From: Rallus limicola
Lineage: Eukaryota; Chordata; Aves; Gruiformes; Rallidae
DNA: 64,000 nt
Assembly (NCBI GenBank): GCA_022605955.1
Contig: JAKCOZ010000018.1
Coordinates: 8,316,001 to 8,380,000 of the forward strand
Direction of reading: 5' to 3'
Each line of letters opens with the position of its first letter. Positions within the stretch are counted from its first letter, which is position 1. A program made the translations under genes and the position numbers. This document shows positions 53,608 through 63,667 of this stretch, piece by piece. The notes below the pieces were generated by a model. It ran no database searches. It was not told the origin of the DNA and saw nothing but the letters and a program-made list of their open reading frames with translations.

Positions 53608-53834
53608 GTACCAGGGCCAAGAAGGCTGGGCCCCTGCCTCCTACCTCAGAAAGGGGAATGGAGAGGTGTTCCCACAGAAGCTGGGTTCAGGCTCCTCCGC
53701 TCAGTCATGTGCCTTGGATCTGGATGGCATCTCCCGGCAGCAGGTCATGGCAAGCCGAGAGAAGGATGGGCTGTCTGGCCAAAGGGATGGGAGATTTGAC
53801 AGCCGCCCCCTGCCCAATGCTGACATCCGACGCA
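53608..53834 (+). CDS. SH3PXD2B: SH3PXD2B coding exon 10: SH3-2 end and linker, residues ~262-338
   Basis: A 227-bp exon after cactgcag, ending cgacgca before gtaagt (phase 1). It starts by finishing Arg, then [13 protein letters not shown] completes SH3-2. The remaining ~58 residues form a variable Ser/Arg/Asp-rich linker ([25 protein letters not shown]). The linker is the least conserved part outside the last exon: human keeps ALDLDG-SRQQ and SQRDGRF but differs between them. The first bases of the exon, gtacca, are the same as the first bases of the preceding intron. Confidence 0.96.
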
Positions 53835-54390
53835 GTAAGTGGCTGGTTGGGAGGAGGCTGGTGATGGTTGGGGTGTCAGTACAGCCTTTCCTGCAGGCTT
53901 TTGGGTGATGTAATGGGGTGTGAGGGAGGCAGGTTTGCAGGAGCTGTGAGCTCTGCAGGTGACATGGCAGTGGCTGAAGGTGCAGGACCACAATGCTGCC
54001 TAGGGACCTGCTGAGGATGAGCAAACGTGATGGGGATGAAAACCCTCTGCCCCAGACTGGAGATGCTCTCCTGGGGCATTTTAATCTCTCTGCAGGCCAG
54101 GTCTTCTGGGTCAGGCCTGCAATGAAAAAGCAATTTCATGCAGTGACCTCAGCTGCATTTCCCAGCAGCACCTGATGGTGCAAAGCTGGTTTCTATTCCA
54201 GTGGGTTTCTCAAAAATTGGGTGACACATGCCACTCAGGGTACTGGGCAGACAGGTTCCTCCTTCGACTTCCTTGCCCATGGGGCAGGCTTGATCCTTGC
54301 CTTTCTGTTTTCTCTTTCACTTGTCTTTTGTGAACACACATGTGACTAAAAGCCAGAAACTCAACAGTATCTGAAATATTTCCTCCACAG
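53835..54390 (+). other. SH3PXD2B: Intron 10 of SH3PXD2B (556 bp)
   Basis: Donor gtaagt, acceptor atttcctccacag. Nothing recognised inside. Confidence 0.9.
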
Positions 54391-54440
54391 AGTCACCAAA
54401 AATGAGGCAGAGACCCCCTCCTCGCCGAGATCTCACCATA
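54391..54440 (+). CDS. SH3PXD2B: SH3PXD2B coding exon 11: basic-proline linker, residues ~338-354
   Basis: A 50-bp exon after cctccacag, ending ccata before gtaagt (phase 0). It completes Lys and encodes SPKMRQRPPPRRDLTI. The RPPPRR core is a polybasic PxxP-type stretch conserved in both TKS4 and TKS5. It resembles the p47phox autoinhibitory segment that can fold back on tandem SH3 domains; that role here is inference. Confidence 0.96.
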
Positions 54441-54943
54441 GTAAGTGCCAGCTGATGTATGAGCACAGCAATGGCAAAGGCAGTCGGAGAGGACCACTGA
54501 AAGGAGCTCTTGGTCACCGGTTATTCTTTCTCTGAGACCATGCCTGTGTATCACAGGCTCTGCTTGTGGTCAAGGCTGGGGTGCTCACACCACCTCTCTG
54601 CTGTCTTAAGAGGCTTTTCTTCCACTGCGGTCATTAAATGAATGACCCAGTCTGTCCCGTAAGGCTGGGTTGCCAGTGGGAGGTTGCAGACTGGCTCCCT
54701 CCCTCTGGGAGGGTGACTGCTCTCAGGGAGAGCTCTGGCACCAAGCAGTTTTCTGCTCAGCCTGGAAATGGTTTGCTGGGAATGGTTTGCTGCTTTGTGT
54801 TGATGAGGGTGTCACGTGGGCACAGCTCATCTCCCTGGCCTGGCCATGCTGGCTCGTGCCTTTGCAGGTTCATGGTCTCTGTGGATGTTGTGTCCCACCT
54901 TCAGTAGGAACAGGCTGATGAGTTTTCTTTTGTCTTGACGCAG
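54441..54943 (+). other. SH3PXD2B: Intron 11 of SH3PXD2B (503 bp)
   Basis: Donor gtaagt, acceptor cttttgtcttgacgcag. Nothing recognised inside. Confidence 0.9.
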
Positions 54944-55069
54944 CCACGTGGTTTGAACCTGCCGAAACCTCCTGTTCCTCCTCAAGTGGAAGAGGAGTAT
55001 TACACCATCGCTGACTTCCAGACCACCATCCCTGATGGTATCAGCTTCCAGGCAGGAATGAAAGTAGAG
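54944..55069 (+). CDS. SH3PXD2B: SH3PXD2B coding exon 12: linker end and SH3-3 start, residues ~355-396
   Basis: A 126-bp exon (42 codons, phase 0 at both ends) after cttgacgcag, ending gtagag before gtgagg. It encodes [14 protein letters not shown] and then [11 protein letters not shown] to GMKVE. The [10 protein letters not shown] motif is a TKS-family signature. YTIADFQ is the first strand of SH3-3. The first Tyr of EEEYY is residue 373 with the human offset, one of the reported Src phosphorylation sites of TKS4. Because the exon is 42 codons in phase, skipping it would delete half of SH3-3 without shifting the frame. Confidence 0.97.
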
Positions 55070-55985
55070 GTGAGGCCGTGACTTTCCCTTCTCGCATCTT
55101 TGTGTGAGTGCAGCTCTCCTGACTCCCTAGTATCTGTTTCAGGCAGGAGCTCCCTTTCCAAGTAGGGAAGATCTGCTCACCATGGCATTCTGGGTGGAAA
55201 CCATGCATGGTGGTCCATGTGGTTGCCTCTGTGTACTGTTACCATTCCAGGGCTCTCCTGGAGTGGGAGAGAAAGGTGTGCGAGCTCATAAAACTTTGGA
55301 GTCCCTGTGGCTTCCCATCCCCAAGTGTGTGAGTGCTGTGTTGTCTGAGATAGTGGAAACTAAAACCACATCACAAATGGGAGTAGAGATGGTGGGGTTT
55401 CCTTATTTCAGCCAGGTGTAAAGTTAACAGCCCTTCCAGAATGGCTTTCTCAGCAGACCCGTTTTTGCTGGCAGAATCCTTCTTGCGGATGTGATGTTGC
55501 TTTTCAGACTTTACAAGCTGTGCCTCTCCAGGAGGGTTTTTCCTTTTCGGTTGCCCCAGCGAGCCCCTCCCAGGCCCCAGCCCCGCTTCTGGAGCACGCA
55601 GCGGCCGGGCAGTTGCTGCTCCCCGCGGTACCGCTGCCGGGTGATCGCTCCAACAGTGCCGCGCAGTGGCCGTTACTGGTACCCAGCATCCAGGCCCTGC
55701 ATCCCGGTCCTGCCTCCCGGACAGGATGGCGACTGCTCAGCCGCAGCTCCCTGACATGCCTAGGTCATTCCTCCATGCCTTGGCAAGCAGGTCTCCTTCC
55801 CGGGCAGAGGTTGTTAACAGGATCCCCTCCTGTTAGGACCCCGATCCGTGGCTTTTGGTTACCAGGATGGGGAGGCACCGAGGCCATCTACATGTCTCTG
55901 ACATCATTTCAGAGACACCCAGCATCCCCTCTTGTGCAGAGAGGGCTCCTGCGGGGATGTCTGAGGTTTTCTTTCCCCTTGGCAG
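55070..55985 (+). other. SH3PXD2B: Intron 12 of SH3PXD2B (916 bp) with CpG-rich core
   Basis: Donor gtgagg, acceptor ttccccttggcag. Between about 55540 and 55760 it is strongly CpG-enriched (see the separate entry). One + frame is open across much of it but enters the last exon out of frame. Confidence 0.88.
55540..55760. promoter_or_regulatory. Small CpG-island-like block before the last coding exon
   Basis: Roughly 19 CpG in about 220 bp, including CCCGCGGTACCG, TGCCGCGCAG and CAGCGGCCGGG, with high G+C. CpG loss elsewhere in these introns makes the block stand out. It could be an intragenic promoter, an unmethylated regulatory island or a GC-biased gene-conversion spot. Confidence 0.35.
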
Positions 55986-57482
55986 GTTATTGAGAAGAAC
56001 CTGAGCGGCTGGTGGTACATTCAGATTGAGGAGAAGGAGGGTTGGGCCCCTGCCACGTTCATCGATAAGTACAAGAAAACCAGCAATGCGTCCAGGCCGA
56101 ATTTCCTGGCTCCACTACCCAACGAGATGGCCCAGCTCCGGCTGGGCGATGCCACGGCAGACAGCGGCGCTGGCGAGGACGTGACAGGACCATGCCGTCC
56201 TCTGCCAGAGGCTCCTCCCAATGGTACAGACTGTGGTGGGAAGTGGGCCAAAGACTGGAAGGGGAAGGAGGCTCCTGAGAGCGGGGACCTAGGCTTTGCC
56301 GGTGGCTACGAGGAGATCTCAGACCGTGACACGGAGGAGAAGCCCAGCCTGCCGCCCAGGAAGGAGTCCATCATTAAATCAGAAGGCGAGTTACTGGAGA
56401 GGCAGAGGCCTCCCCCCAAGCCCCCAGGTATGATTTTGCCCATGATCCCACCCAAGCAGTCAGCAGCCCCAAAGGACAGCAAGAAGCCCGAGCTGAAACC
56501 AGAGAAGGGCAAACTCTTCCAACTGAAAAATGAAATGGGTCTGGAATGTGGACACAAGGTGTCAGCCAAGGAAGTGAAAAAGCCAAACCTCCGACCCATT
56601 GTCAAGCCAACCAAGCCAAAACCTGAGCCTGTGGAGGACAAGCCTGAGCCCATCGCCCAGAATCCATTCTTGAAATCAAGACCTCAGATCAGGCCAAAAC
56701 CCACTGCAGCCCCTCGGACTGACCCATCTCCAGCTGATGATAAATTGGACATTTGCAGCCTGAGGAGCAAGCTTAGACCTGCAAAATGCCCAGAGAAACC
56801 CTTCGAGCAGGACAACGCTGCCGGTGAAAGCTCCTTCAGTAATGTCATGGTCTCTTCAGAGGCTTCAGGAAGGTTTCAGGAGAGACCAAGCATAGAAAGC
56901 AAACCCCTGCCTAAGCTGGACAGCTACACCAGCAAAGAGGCGCTGCCAAAATTTTCCCAGGGCCCAGGAAACACCCCAGGTGCCAGGGAGCCCCCGCCAC
57001 AGCGTCCTGTTGTGCCACCCCGCAGACCACCCCCCCCCAAGAAAACAGGGGGTCCTGGCTCTGCCCCCACAGCAGAGCTCAGGGCCCCAGTACGGGAATC
57101 ACCTGAAATCAGGTCATCCCCGGTGCCGGGGAGGCCCATGCTGGTCCCTCCAAAAGCCAAGCCGTTCCTCTCTGCCTCTGTCCAAGATGAAGCCAAAGTG
57201 AAAAGCAGTCTAAGCCCAAAGGTCATCTCCAAGCCGGTGGAGAGGGGGGAAGCCAAGGAGAGGACCTCAGTCCCTGTCTCCAGTCAGGACATCTCCAGGG
57301 AAGCTCTCTATGTGGCAGTGGCGGATTTTGAAGGTGATGAGGAGACCAACAGCTTTAAAGAAGGGACTTTGTTTGAAGTTCGTGAGAAGAACAGCAGCGG
57401 CTGGTGGTTTTGCAAGGTCCTGACTGGGGGGCCATGCTGGGAGGGCTGGATCCCTTCCAATTACTTACGGAAGAAGCCATAG
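55986..57482 (+). CDS. SH3PXD2B: SH3PXD2B coding exon 13: SH3-3 end, proline-rich region, SH3-4, stop
   Basis: This 1497-nt coding part follows ccttggcag, enters in phase 0 and ends at TAG 57480-57482. Its 498 residues (~397-894) begin [20 protein letters not shown], completing SH3-3 near residue 427. A long, Pro/Lys/Glu-rich, probably disordered region follows. It carries GGYEEISD (Tyr ~504, matching human Src site Tyr508), PSLPPRKES (~56349), RPPPKPPG (~56407) and [13 protein letters not shown] (ends 57044), all usable SH3 ligands. A Lys-rich segment with [15 protein letters not shown] and NPFLKSRPQ is conserved with human. SH3-4 spans about 57300-57479 ([10 protein letters not shown] ... 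SSGWWFC ... [12 protein letters not shown]), identical to human at its end. The middle is shorter than human by about 17 residues overall. Confidence 0.98.
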   Translation, partial: VIEKNLSGWWYIQIEEKEGWAPATFIDKYKKTSNASRPNFLAPLPNEMAQLRLGDATADSGAGEDVTGPCRPLPEAPPNGTDCGGKWAKDWKGKEAPESGDLGFAGGYEEISDRDTEEKPSLPPRKESIIKSEGELLERQRPPPKPPGMILPMIPPKQSAAPKDSKKPELKPEKGKLFQLKNEMGLECGHKVSAKEVKKPNLRPIVKPTKPKPEPVEDKPEPIAQNPFLKSRPQIRPKPTAAPRTDPSPADDKLDICSLRSKLRPAKCPEKPFEQDNAAGESSFSNVMVSSEASGRFQERPSIESKPLPKLDSYTSKEALPKFSQGPGNTPGAREPPPQRPVVPPRRPPPPKKTGGPGSAPTAELRAPVRESPEIRSSPVPGRPMLVPPKAKPFLSASVQDEAKVKSSLSPKVISKPVERGEAKERTSVPVSSQDISREALYVAVADFEGDEETNSFKEGTLFEVREKNSSGWWFCKVLTGGPCWEGWIPSNYLRKKP

Positions 57483-59340
57483 CTGCTCTTCTGCTTGCAC
57501 GGCTGGAGGTTCCCTGGTCTCTCACCTGCGTATTTAATTAGCAGATTAATTTATAGTTTTCTGTGAGGCTGGCTTTAAAAAAGAAAGGTAATAATTGAGA
57601 TCCCACGCATCCCAGCTGGTGCCTGTTGGCGTCAGCTTGGAGGAAGCAGCTCGGTCTCCCTTCCTCACCCATGTGCTCCCACCTGCTCCCCCTCCCTGGT
57701 CCCCCCACCCCGAGCACTGCGTTCCCGTGGCTGCACCAGCAGCTCAGTTGTGCGGCTGCAGCTGCTCTGACCAAGCTTCGTGGCATATCATGGCTACAAG
57801 GGTTCTCCGTGCTGGGGAGATGGACTTTGATTGACATTTTTGCCACCTGTATGGGGAATTGAAAAGAAACATGGCAGTAGCCAGGGAGAGAAGTGAACTG
57901 TGGAAAGGTACCAACAACAGAAATCTGGCCACGCAGAAGGATTTGCCTTTCCCTGAGGCTCAGCGTCGCGGGCAGATGCTGTGGGTCAGGAGTGTAGCAG
58001 AGCCATAGGGAACATGGCAAAAATGAGGAATGTCTGCTGACAACATGGTCCCTGAGTTGTGCTCCGGTGAAGGGCTGTGCCTTGCTCCCCTGGCCCGTGT
58101 ATGCCACAGGACTACCCCTTGGTCTTGCCCTGCTCCACAACAAATGTTAACGTCAGCATCCTCCCAGTGGAAAGAAAAATATGGAAAATCACACACGCAC
58201 ACGTATGTAACAAGTCCTCTCTGTGCTGATCCAGGACACTATGCAGGCTTTCCCCTTGCAGCATTGTAACCAAACAGCGAGAGCTGTTTTGCTTCAGTAG
58301 CTGAAGAATACTATGCAAGGCACAGAGGACCAAAGTGATTCCAAAAGCCCTGGAAAGAGGATGCTTTGCTTTCCTTCCCACACAGACTGCCCTGCCTTTT
58401 GGACTAACAATGGACCACCCGTTCCCATGACCCACAGAGCTTCCCCAGGCTGGCGGGCAGCAGCTGGGATGTGGGTCCTTCTGTAGGTGCTGATATTATC
58501 AAGTGCAATCCAGAATGTGGGAGTTCAGCTCCTCATCACAACCAGTTGTGAGGCGTGTCTGATGCTCAGGGGCTCCCTGCCTTGTTTCTCACCCCCATCT
58601 TCCAGGTACTTTCATTTCATCCTGCATGCCAGGCTGTTTGGGGGGCTTCATGTCAAGCAGAGCCTGTTTATTTTATTTTTTCCATGCTGACATTCCCACC
58701 TGCCAAGCCTAATCTTGCCCACAGTGATGCTTATCTCAGCAGGTGGATGAGCATGGATGAGATGTCGTTCCTGGTGCTACTATCTTCCCTTCCATACTTG
58801 CCTACCTGCAGATTCAGGGCCACAGTTCTCTCTCCAGAAGAGCTTTAAGCTCAGTGCTTCTGTGGGTTTTTGTTGCTGACCAAACCTCTTTGGCCTTTCC
58901 AGCCAAATTGCAAGTGTAAATGCTGCAGCCACAGATTTGCAGCCATGTCATTCTGCTACTGAAAACAAGTTTTCCCTCTAATTTGAGACTGGCGGAAGTG
59001 AAGGAGCATTGTCCCTGAACGCTCACTTCTCTCTCTGCCTCATGTTTTCTACCCTGAAAACATGGAGTTGAAAATTCATTCTCTATACTGAATGAAAATG
59101 GTGGTGTGTCAGGCCAGGGTTGTCCTGGGAGGGTAATGGGGCAGTTTCTCCCAGCCCTGGTTTGATCTGACAGAGGAGCCCTGACCATCCCAGCCCAGCC
59201 TTGCATCCAGAAGCCCCACTGTTCATTTTCAGCCATGGGAATTCATGCAGCCCAGTCCCTGGCTGATTCTTCTCCCTCCCACCTACGGTTTTCTCTGGTG
59301 GCACATCAGCCTCTGATCGAGCTGACTCACCTGAGCTGGC

Positions 59341-59346
59341 AATAAA
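59341..59346 (+). terminator. SH3PXD2B: Possible proximal poly(A) signal AATAAA
   Basis: Canonical hexamer 1.86 kb after the stop. A GT-rich run (gtggcacatggtgaggtttgatgtg) lies about 45 nt downstream. It may be used for a shorter 3' UTR. Confidence 0.4.
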
Positions 59347-60620
59347 CAATACATCTGCAACCCAGTCCAATAACAGAGCTTCTTGCGTGGCACATGGTGA
59401 GGTTTGATGTGCTCACAGGAGAGTTGCAAGGTGGGTTGGGGAACAGTACTGCCTTGTCTCTGCGCATCTCTTCCTCCAGTAAATCCCTTTTGCTTTGGAA
59501 AGCAATAGGGACACGGTGAGTTAAGCCAGAGCTGCCCAGCAGCCAAATCTAGCCCCCATCATATCTGGGGAGGGGGCAGGACTTGTGTCCCTGTCTGCTC
59601 TGGCAGTGTCACGCAGGGAGCAGAGGGGCTGTGTGCCCTTCCCCTGTTGCAGTCTGTCCTTGCTCTCTCTGCTGAATGGCCTTTTGATTGCAGAAGCGTC
59701 TCTCCTTTCTCTCCCTTAGAGACCTCACTGCCCCTGGCTTTCCTCAGGGGGGCAATGCTTCTTCTCTTGCCTCCATACTACATGAGGGCTATTTCTGCTT
59801 TCCTCCCAGACTGAACCTCAGACCTGGTAGTGCTTCGTTTTGCTGACACAAGTACTGTATTTGGCTCATTGAGCATGTGACAGGATGGCTCCCTTGTTCC
59901 CAAAGAGCTTCCAAGAAGGCACGGTGAGTGCCCAGGGTGGGAGTCACCCTCAGCAGGGTGCCGGCACCGGCAGCCTTATCCCTTCCTATCGCTTTCCACC
60001 CGTGAAGGGACCACTGGCTGAACAGCAGGTCCCGTCAGGGGGGTGCCACGAGCCACTGGGCTGTCGGGGCTTTTCCCTCCCCAGCCCAACACATCCCCTC
60101 AGTTCAAAAGCCACGCGTGCCCTCTGCCAGGCTGCACATCCTCCCTCTATGTTGCTGTTAAATGCAGCCAAGCTCCCGGACTACCTCGTGAGGAGGAGGA
60201 GGACAGATGGGACACAGGGCTCGTCACCCCATCCGCCAAAGACCAACCTCCCTCCTTCCCCACCCCATGGCCGGGGTCTGCGGCAAAGGGAGGCATCGCC
60301 GTGGCTTGGGGCGGAGGAGCTGGGTGGTGGGAGAGCTGCAGCTCTGCAGGTCCCCGCCAGGCTGGAGGCCCTGCTGTGCACCGCTCCTTCATGCAAGCTC
60401 CTGAAGCCCATTTGTCTGTCCGTGTCTCGCTGTATTATGTAAGCGCATATAAATCTACATTACCTGTGGGCGGGTGGGGGGTCAGCAGAGGATAGATGTA
60501 GCTGTGTAAATGCCATATCTAGACTTTCACCATTAAGGGACTGATTGGGTTTTTGTTTGGTTTTTTTTTTTTTTTTGGTGGGGTTTTTGATGGGTTTGGT
60601 TGTTGGGGTTTTTTAAAAGA

Positions 60621-60626
60621 AATAAA
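60621..60626 (+). terminator. SH3PXD2B: Likely main poly(A) signal AATAAA of SH3PXD2B
   Basis: Canonical hexamer preceded by a 70-nt G/T-only tract and followed by a perfect 8-bp hairpin (60633-60654), then GTGTCTGGCTGGTCTATGTCTGGGG as a GU-rich downstream element. Cleavage is expected about 15-30 nt after the hexamer. Confidence 0.7.
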
Positions 60627-60650
60627 AAGAAAGTGCTTGACTGGTTTCAA

Positions 60651-63479
60651 GCACCCTTGTGAACCCGTGTCTGGCTGGTCTATGTCTGGGGTGCTGGGTC
60701 AGGAGGAGAGCTGCTGTCCTGCCCAGAACAATGACAGCTCTGCCCAGGGAGCTGTTAGGACTCTGGCACATGCTGTTTATCACTGCAGTGGTGGTACCAG
60801 CAAGGGCCCTGACTGCTGAGCGTCACACCCTCCTGCTGTGAGGGAGCCATCCCCAGGTGACACAATTTTCTGCCCTCGGACACGTTTATTGTCAGGAGAG
60901 GAACAGGGTGTTGCTGTTTCGCCTGGTTTCATAGGGATTTGTGGCAAGGGCTTCTGGCCATGACATCCCTTGCCACGGGGCTGGGGCAGGTGACATCACT
61001 TGGACTTTGGACTTTAGGGTTCCTGACCATGAATAACCCTGCCTTCCCATCGCTGCTGTGCCCCAGGTCTCCTCTTGGGTATCCCATGGACATGCTGCAG
61101 GAACAGGGGTCAGGTGTGGGTAAGTGTATAGTGTCTGTGTGCTGCTTTGGCACAGGCTTCAGGCTGGCCAGGAGTGTTTATCCTGTGCAGCTGTGGCTGT
61201 GGGGCTGCTGCAGCATCAACATGCCCCACGTGGAGTTTAGCCTGGGCCTCACTTTGCATTGTGTGTACTATGGTGTTGGTGAAAAGGAGAAACATCACTG
61301 ATGGTAGGTTAAAGTGCTCAGCAAAGCTCTGCTTTTTTTCTTCCCATCCCTGTGACCCAGCAGAGAGAGCATTCCACAGCTGAGACTCACAGCTCTGGGT
61401 TGGTGAGAGGTACCCCCTGCCCATCTGTCTGGGCAGCCTTGGCTGTGTTCCCTGCCATGCACAGCAGGGCCTGGGAGAGGTGAGGATCACAGGGACCCTG
61501 ACAACAATTTGGGTCTCACCTTTGTACCCAAGTCCAGATGGGCATCCCAGTAAATGGGACAATGCAAGTGTTGCCGTTGTGTTACTTTGAACTTCAGCTG
61601 GCAGGCTGAGCCTGGTGATTTTGGGGCAGTGTGGCGAGACTGAGGGAGTCTGCCTGTCCTGAAGGGTTCTCAGGGCTTCAGGCCAGCGAGGACATGGGGC
61701 TGCATTGATTGAAAAGGCTCAAGCTAAAGCTGGGGTTGGGCCCCAGAGCCCAAGTGCCTTCTGGCAGAGGACTCTGGTATTGCACACATGCACTGCTTGG
61801 TAAGGGGTAGGCAAGAAGGGGGTGGGGGGAAAGGTATGTAAGAGCATCTTCCTCTGGCCCAGCTTACTGCCTGGGACACGTGAGCCTTCTCCACGCTCAT
61901 CTCTGGCTTTCAGGTGGCCATAACTCACCTAATCCACACAGCTCCTGCACAGGGCTGCAAGAACAATGTGCAGGGTTGTGCAGGCAGCAAGTAACAGCCC
62001 AGTGCCTGCCACATTGCATGTAGCATCAGGGTCTGTGTTGCTCCCCACTCTCCCCCAACAGCTGGTGTTCACTCACCTGCTCACAGTATGTGGCCCAAGC
62101 CAGGAGCATGTACCTGCCCACCCACTCTCCATGCAGGGCCTGTGTATCAGCAGCACACCTTGCAGCAGCTGCCCTGATGCTGTCACCTCCCTCACACCCA
62201 GCAGCAGCTGACTGTGCTGAGGAGCAATTCAGGTCTTGTGACACAGCCCAGAGCATTGCATGTGGGCCCATCCCACCTCAGGCATGTTCTTGCAGCTGGC
62301 TCCTGGCACTGAGCGATGCCAGTTACTGCCCACATCTCCAGCACTTGTGTGGCCGCACTGAGTGGAGCTGGCAGGGTGCTAATGAGAGTTGGGCTTTGGC
62401 CATGGGAGGCTCAGCTTGGGCTGGTACTCACGTCATGGCACCCAGGCTGGCAGAGGGGAGGAGAGTGATGGGGGGGGGGAAGAGGAAGGGGTGGCTGTGG
62501 GTGCAGGTGATGGGAGCAGGTGGTGGTCTTCCATACTGATCCCAGGGCTTGGGTGGGCAGTGGCTGGAGCAGGTCATCACACATGCTAAATGGTGCAGAT
62601 TCACTCCGTGGCCTGAGACTGGCAGCATCACTCTGTTGGCAGCGCACGAGGATCAGCTCTCTGCATAAAATGGGACAGCAGAGTTTATAAAAAGGCATTT
62701 TGGAATAAATAGCCATTGTCGGGCTCCTTTGCCACCTGCGGCTCACGAGGGGTTTTGTGGAAATGCTTAACTATGGCCGTGCTCTTGCCAGGGCAGAGTT
62801 ATGAATGAATTCCTCCACTCTGCTTTAATCCACATCTGAGGCTGCTTGACTGGTGTCTGGCTTCGGCGGGCCACATTTGGGGATATAAACAGTTTATAAA
62901 GCAGCCTTCTGTTGGCCTCTGCTTGTGAAATACAGAGCCAAGCATTGCTACAAAACAAAAAGGAAAAAGGAAAAAAGAAAAAGCATCCCTCATGCCTGCA
63001 TCACCCCTTCCCAGGGCCAGCCCTCACCGTCCCCAGGCTGCTGCAGCCCCGGCATGGGCACACAGTGGGGCCAGGCTGGCAGCTGCCCTGCTTGAGCCAC
63101 TGCAGCTTGGATGAGGAACCTGGGGCACTTGGAGAGAGCACCTGCCACAGGACCCCCAACCCCTCTATCCCTAAACCACACCCTGCTTTTACTGCAGCAA
63201 CTGGCCAAATTTTTAAGGATTTGACATATTAAATGAGCCAAGAATCATCCTCCCCCCCCAGCCTGCCCACCAAGGGGCTGAGCAGCCATTGGGCAGTGGC
63301 CTCCCAGCAGCAAAGCAAAGCTCATGTGAGGTATTTTAAGTGCCTACCTTGAATTTTTCTTCAAGCAGAGGTGCCTGAGCTGAACAGGGGCTCCCGGCCT
63401 CTGCGTATTAATATCACCACACTTCAGGAATAAAGGATTCACTCACCCTCCAGGTCAAAGGCCTTTAAACACCCAGGAG
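60651..63479. other. Intergenic region between convergent genes (2.8 kb)
   Basis: No gene recognised. It holds a G10 run with following G-rich sequence (62470-62520), + strand AATAAA hexamers at 62704-62709 and 63429-63434 that could be read-through poly(A) sites, and an AT-rich block at 62640-62960 that may be a conserved element. Open frames of up to 150 codons lack family features. Confidence 0.7.
62640..62960. promoter_or_regulatory. Candidate conserved intergenic element
   Basis: The block contains gagtttataaaaaggc, a 15-bp palindrome TATAAACAGTTTATA at 62884-62898, tatgaatgaattcctcc and ggctcacgagggg. It is unique, non-repetitive sequence between two gene ends. The call is by texture only. 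Confidence 0.27.
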
Positions 63480-63499
63480 CATTCTGTACAAGCCAAAGG

Positions 63500-63505
63500 T
63501 TTATT
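63500..63505 (-). terminator. Poly(A) signal AATAAA on the - strand
   Basis: TTTATT on the + strand is AATAAA on the - strand. It sits in AT-rich 3' UTR-like sequence (ATGAAACAAATAAACC on the - strand). Its convergent orientation to SH3PXD2B places the two gene ends about 2.8 kb apart. Confidence 0.55.
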
Positions 63506-63633
63506 TGTTTCATAAACAAGTAAAATTATATTAATGTAAAACAGGTAAATGGACAAAAGTAAAACACACAGCACTGAACACAACGCTATAGCAAACTGAC
63601 ACGTAGAAGTGCAGTTCCCTCCCTCGTGCGATG

Positions 63634-63667
63634 CCCCCCTCCCACCCCCACCCCACCCCGGTCCCCC
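63634..63667 (-). other. G-quadruplex-forming motif in the - strand transcript
   Basis: The + strand is C-rich; the - strand reads GGGG-TGGGG-TGGGGG-TGGGA-GGGGGG, meaning at least four G-runs of three or more with loops of 1-2 nt. This satisfies the usual quadruplex pattern and lies about 130-165 nt upstream of the - strand AATAAA. Confidence 0.75.

Larger units (their letters stand above)
57483..60650 (+). other. SH3PXD2B: SH3PXD2B 3' UTR (about 3.1 kb)
   Basis: It runs from after the stop to just past the AATAAA at 60621-60626, followed by GT-rich sequence. The first 70 bp are AT-rich (tatttaattagcagattaatttatag). The final 200 bp (60430-60540) contain AT-rich unique sequence that looks conserved (gcatataaatctacattacc, gtaaatgccatatctagac). 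A U-rich stretch lies at 58667-58681. An earlier AATAAA at 59341-59346 may give a shorter form. A 185-codon open frame at 59885-60442 is GC-driven and shows no protein family. The end is inferred from signals, not transcript data. Confidence 0.75.

Noticed and set aside
59885..60442. 185-codon open + frame in the 3' UTR
   Set aside because: It lies inside the inferred 3' UTR, is proline/serine-rich from local GC content, and has no homology I recognise.
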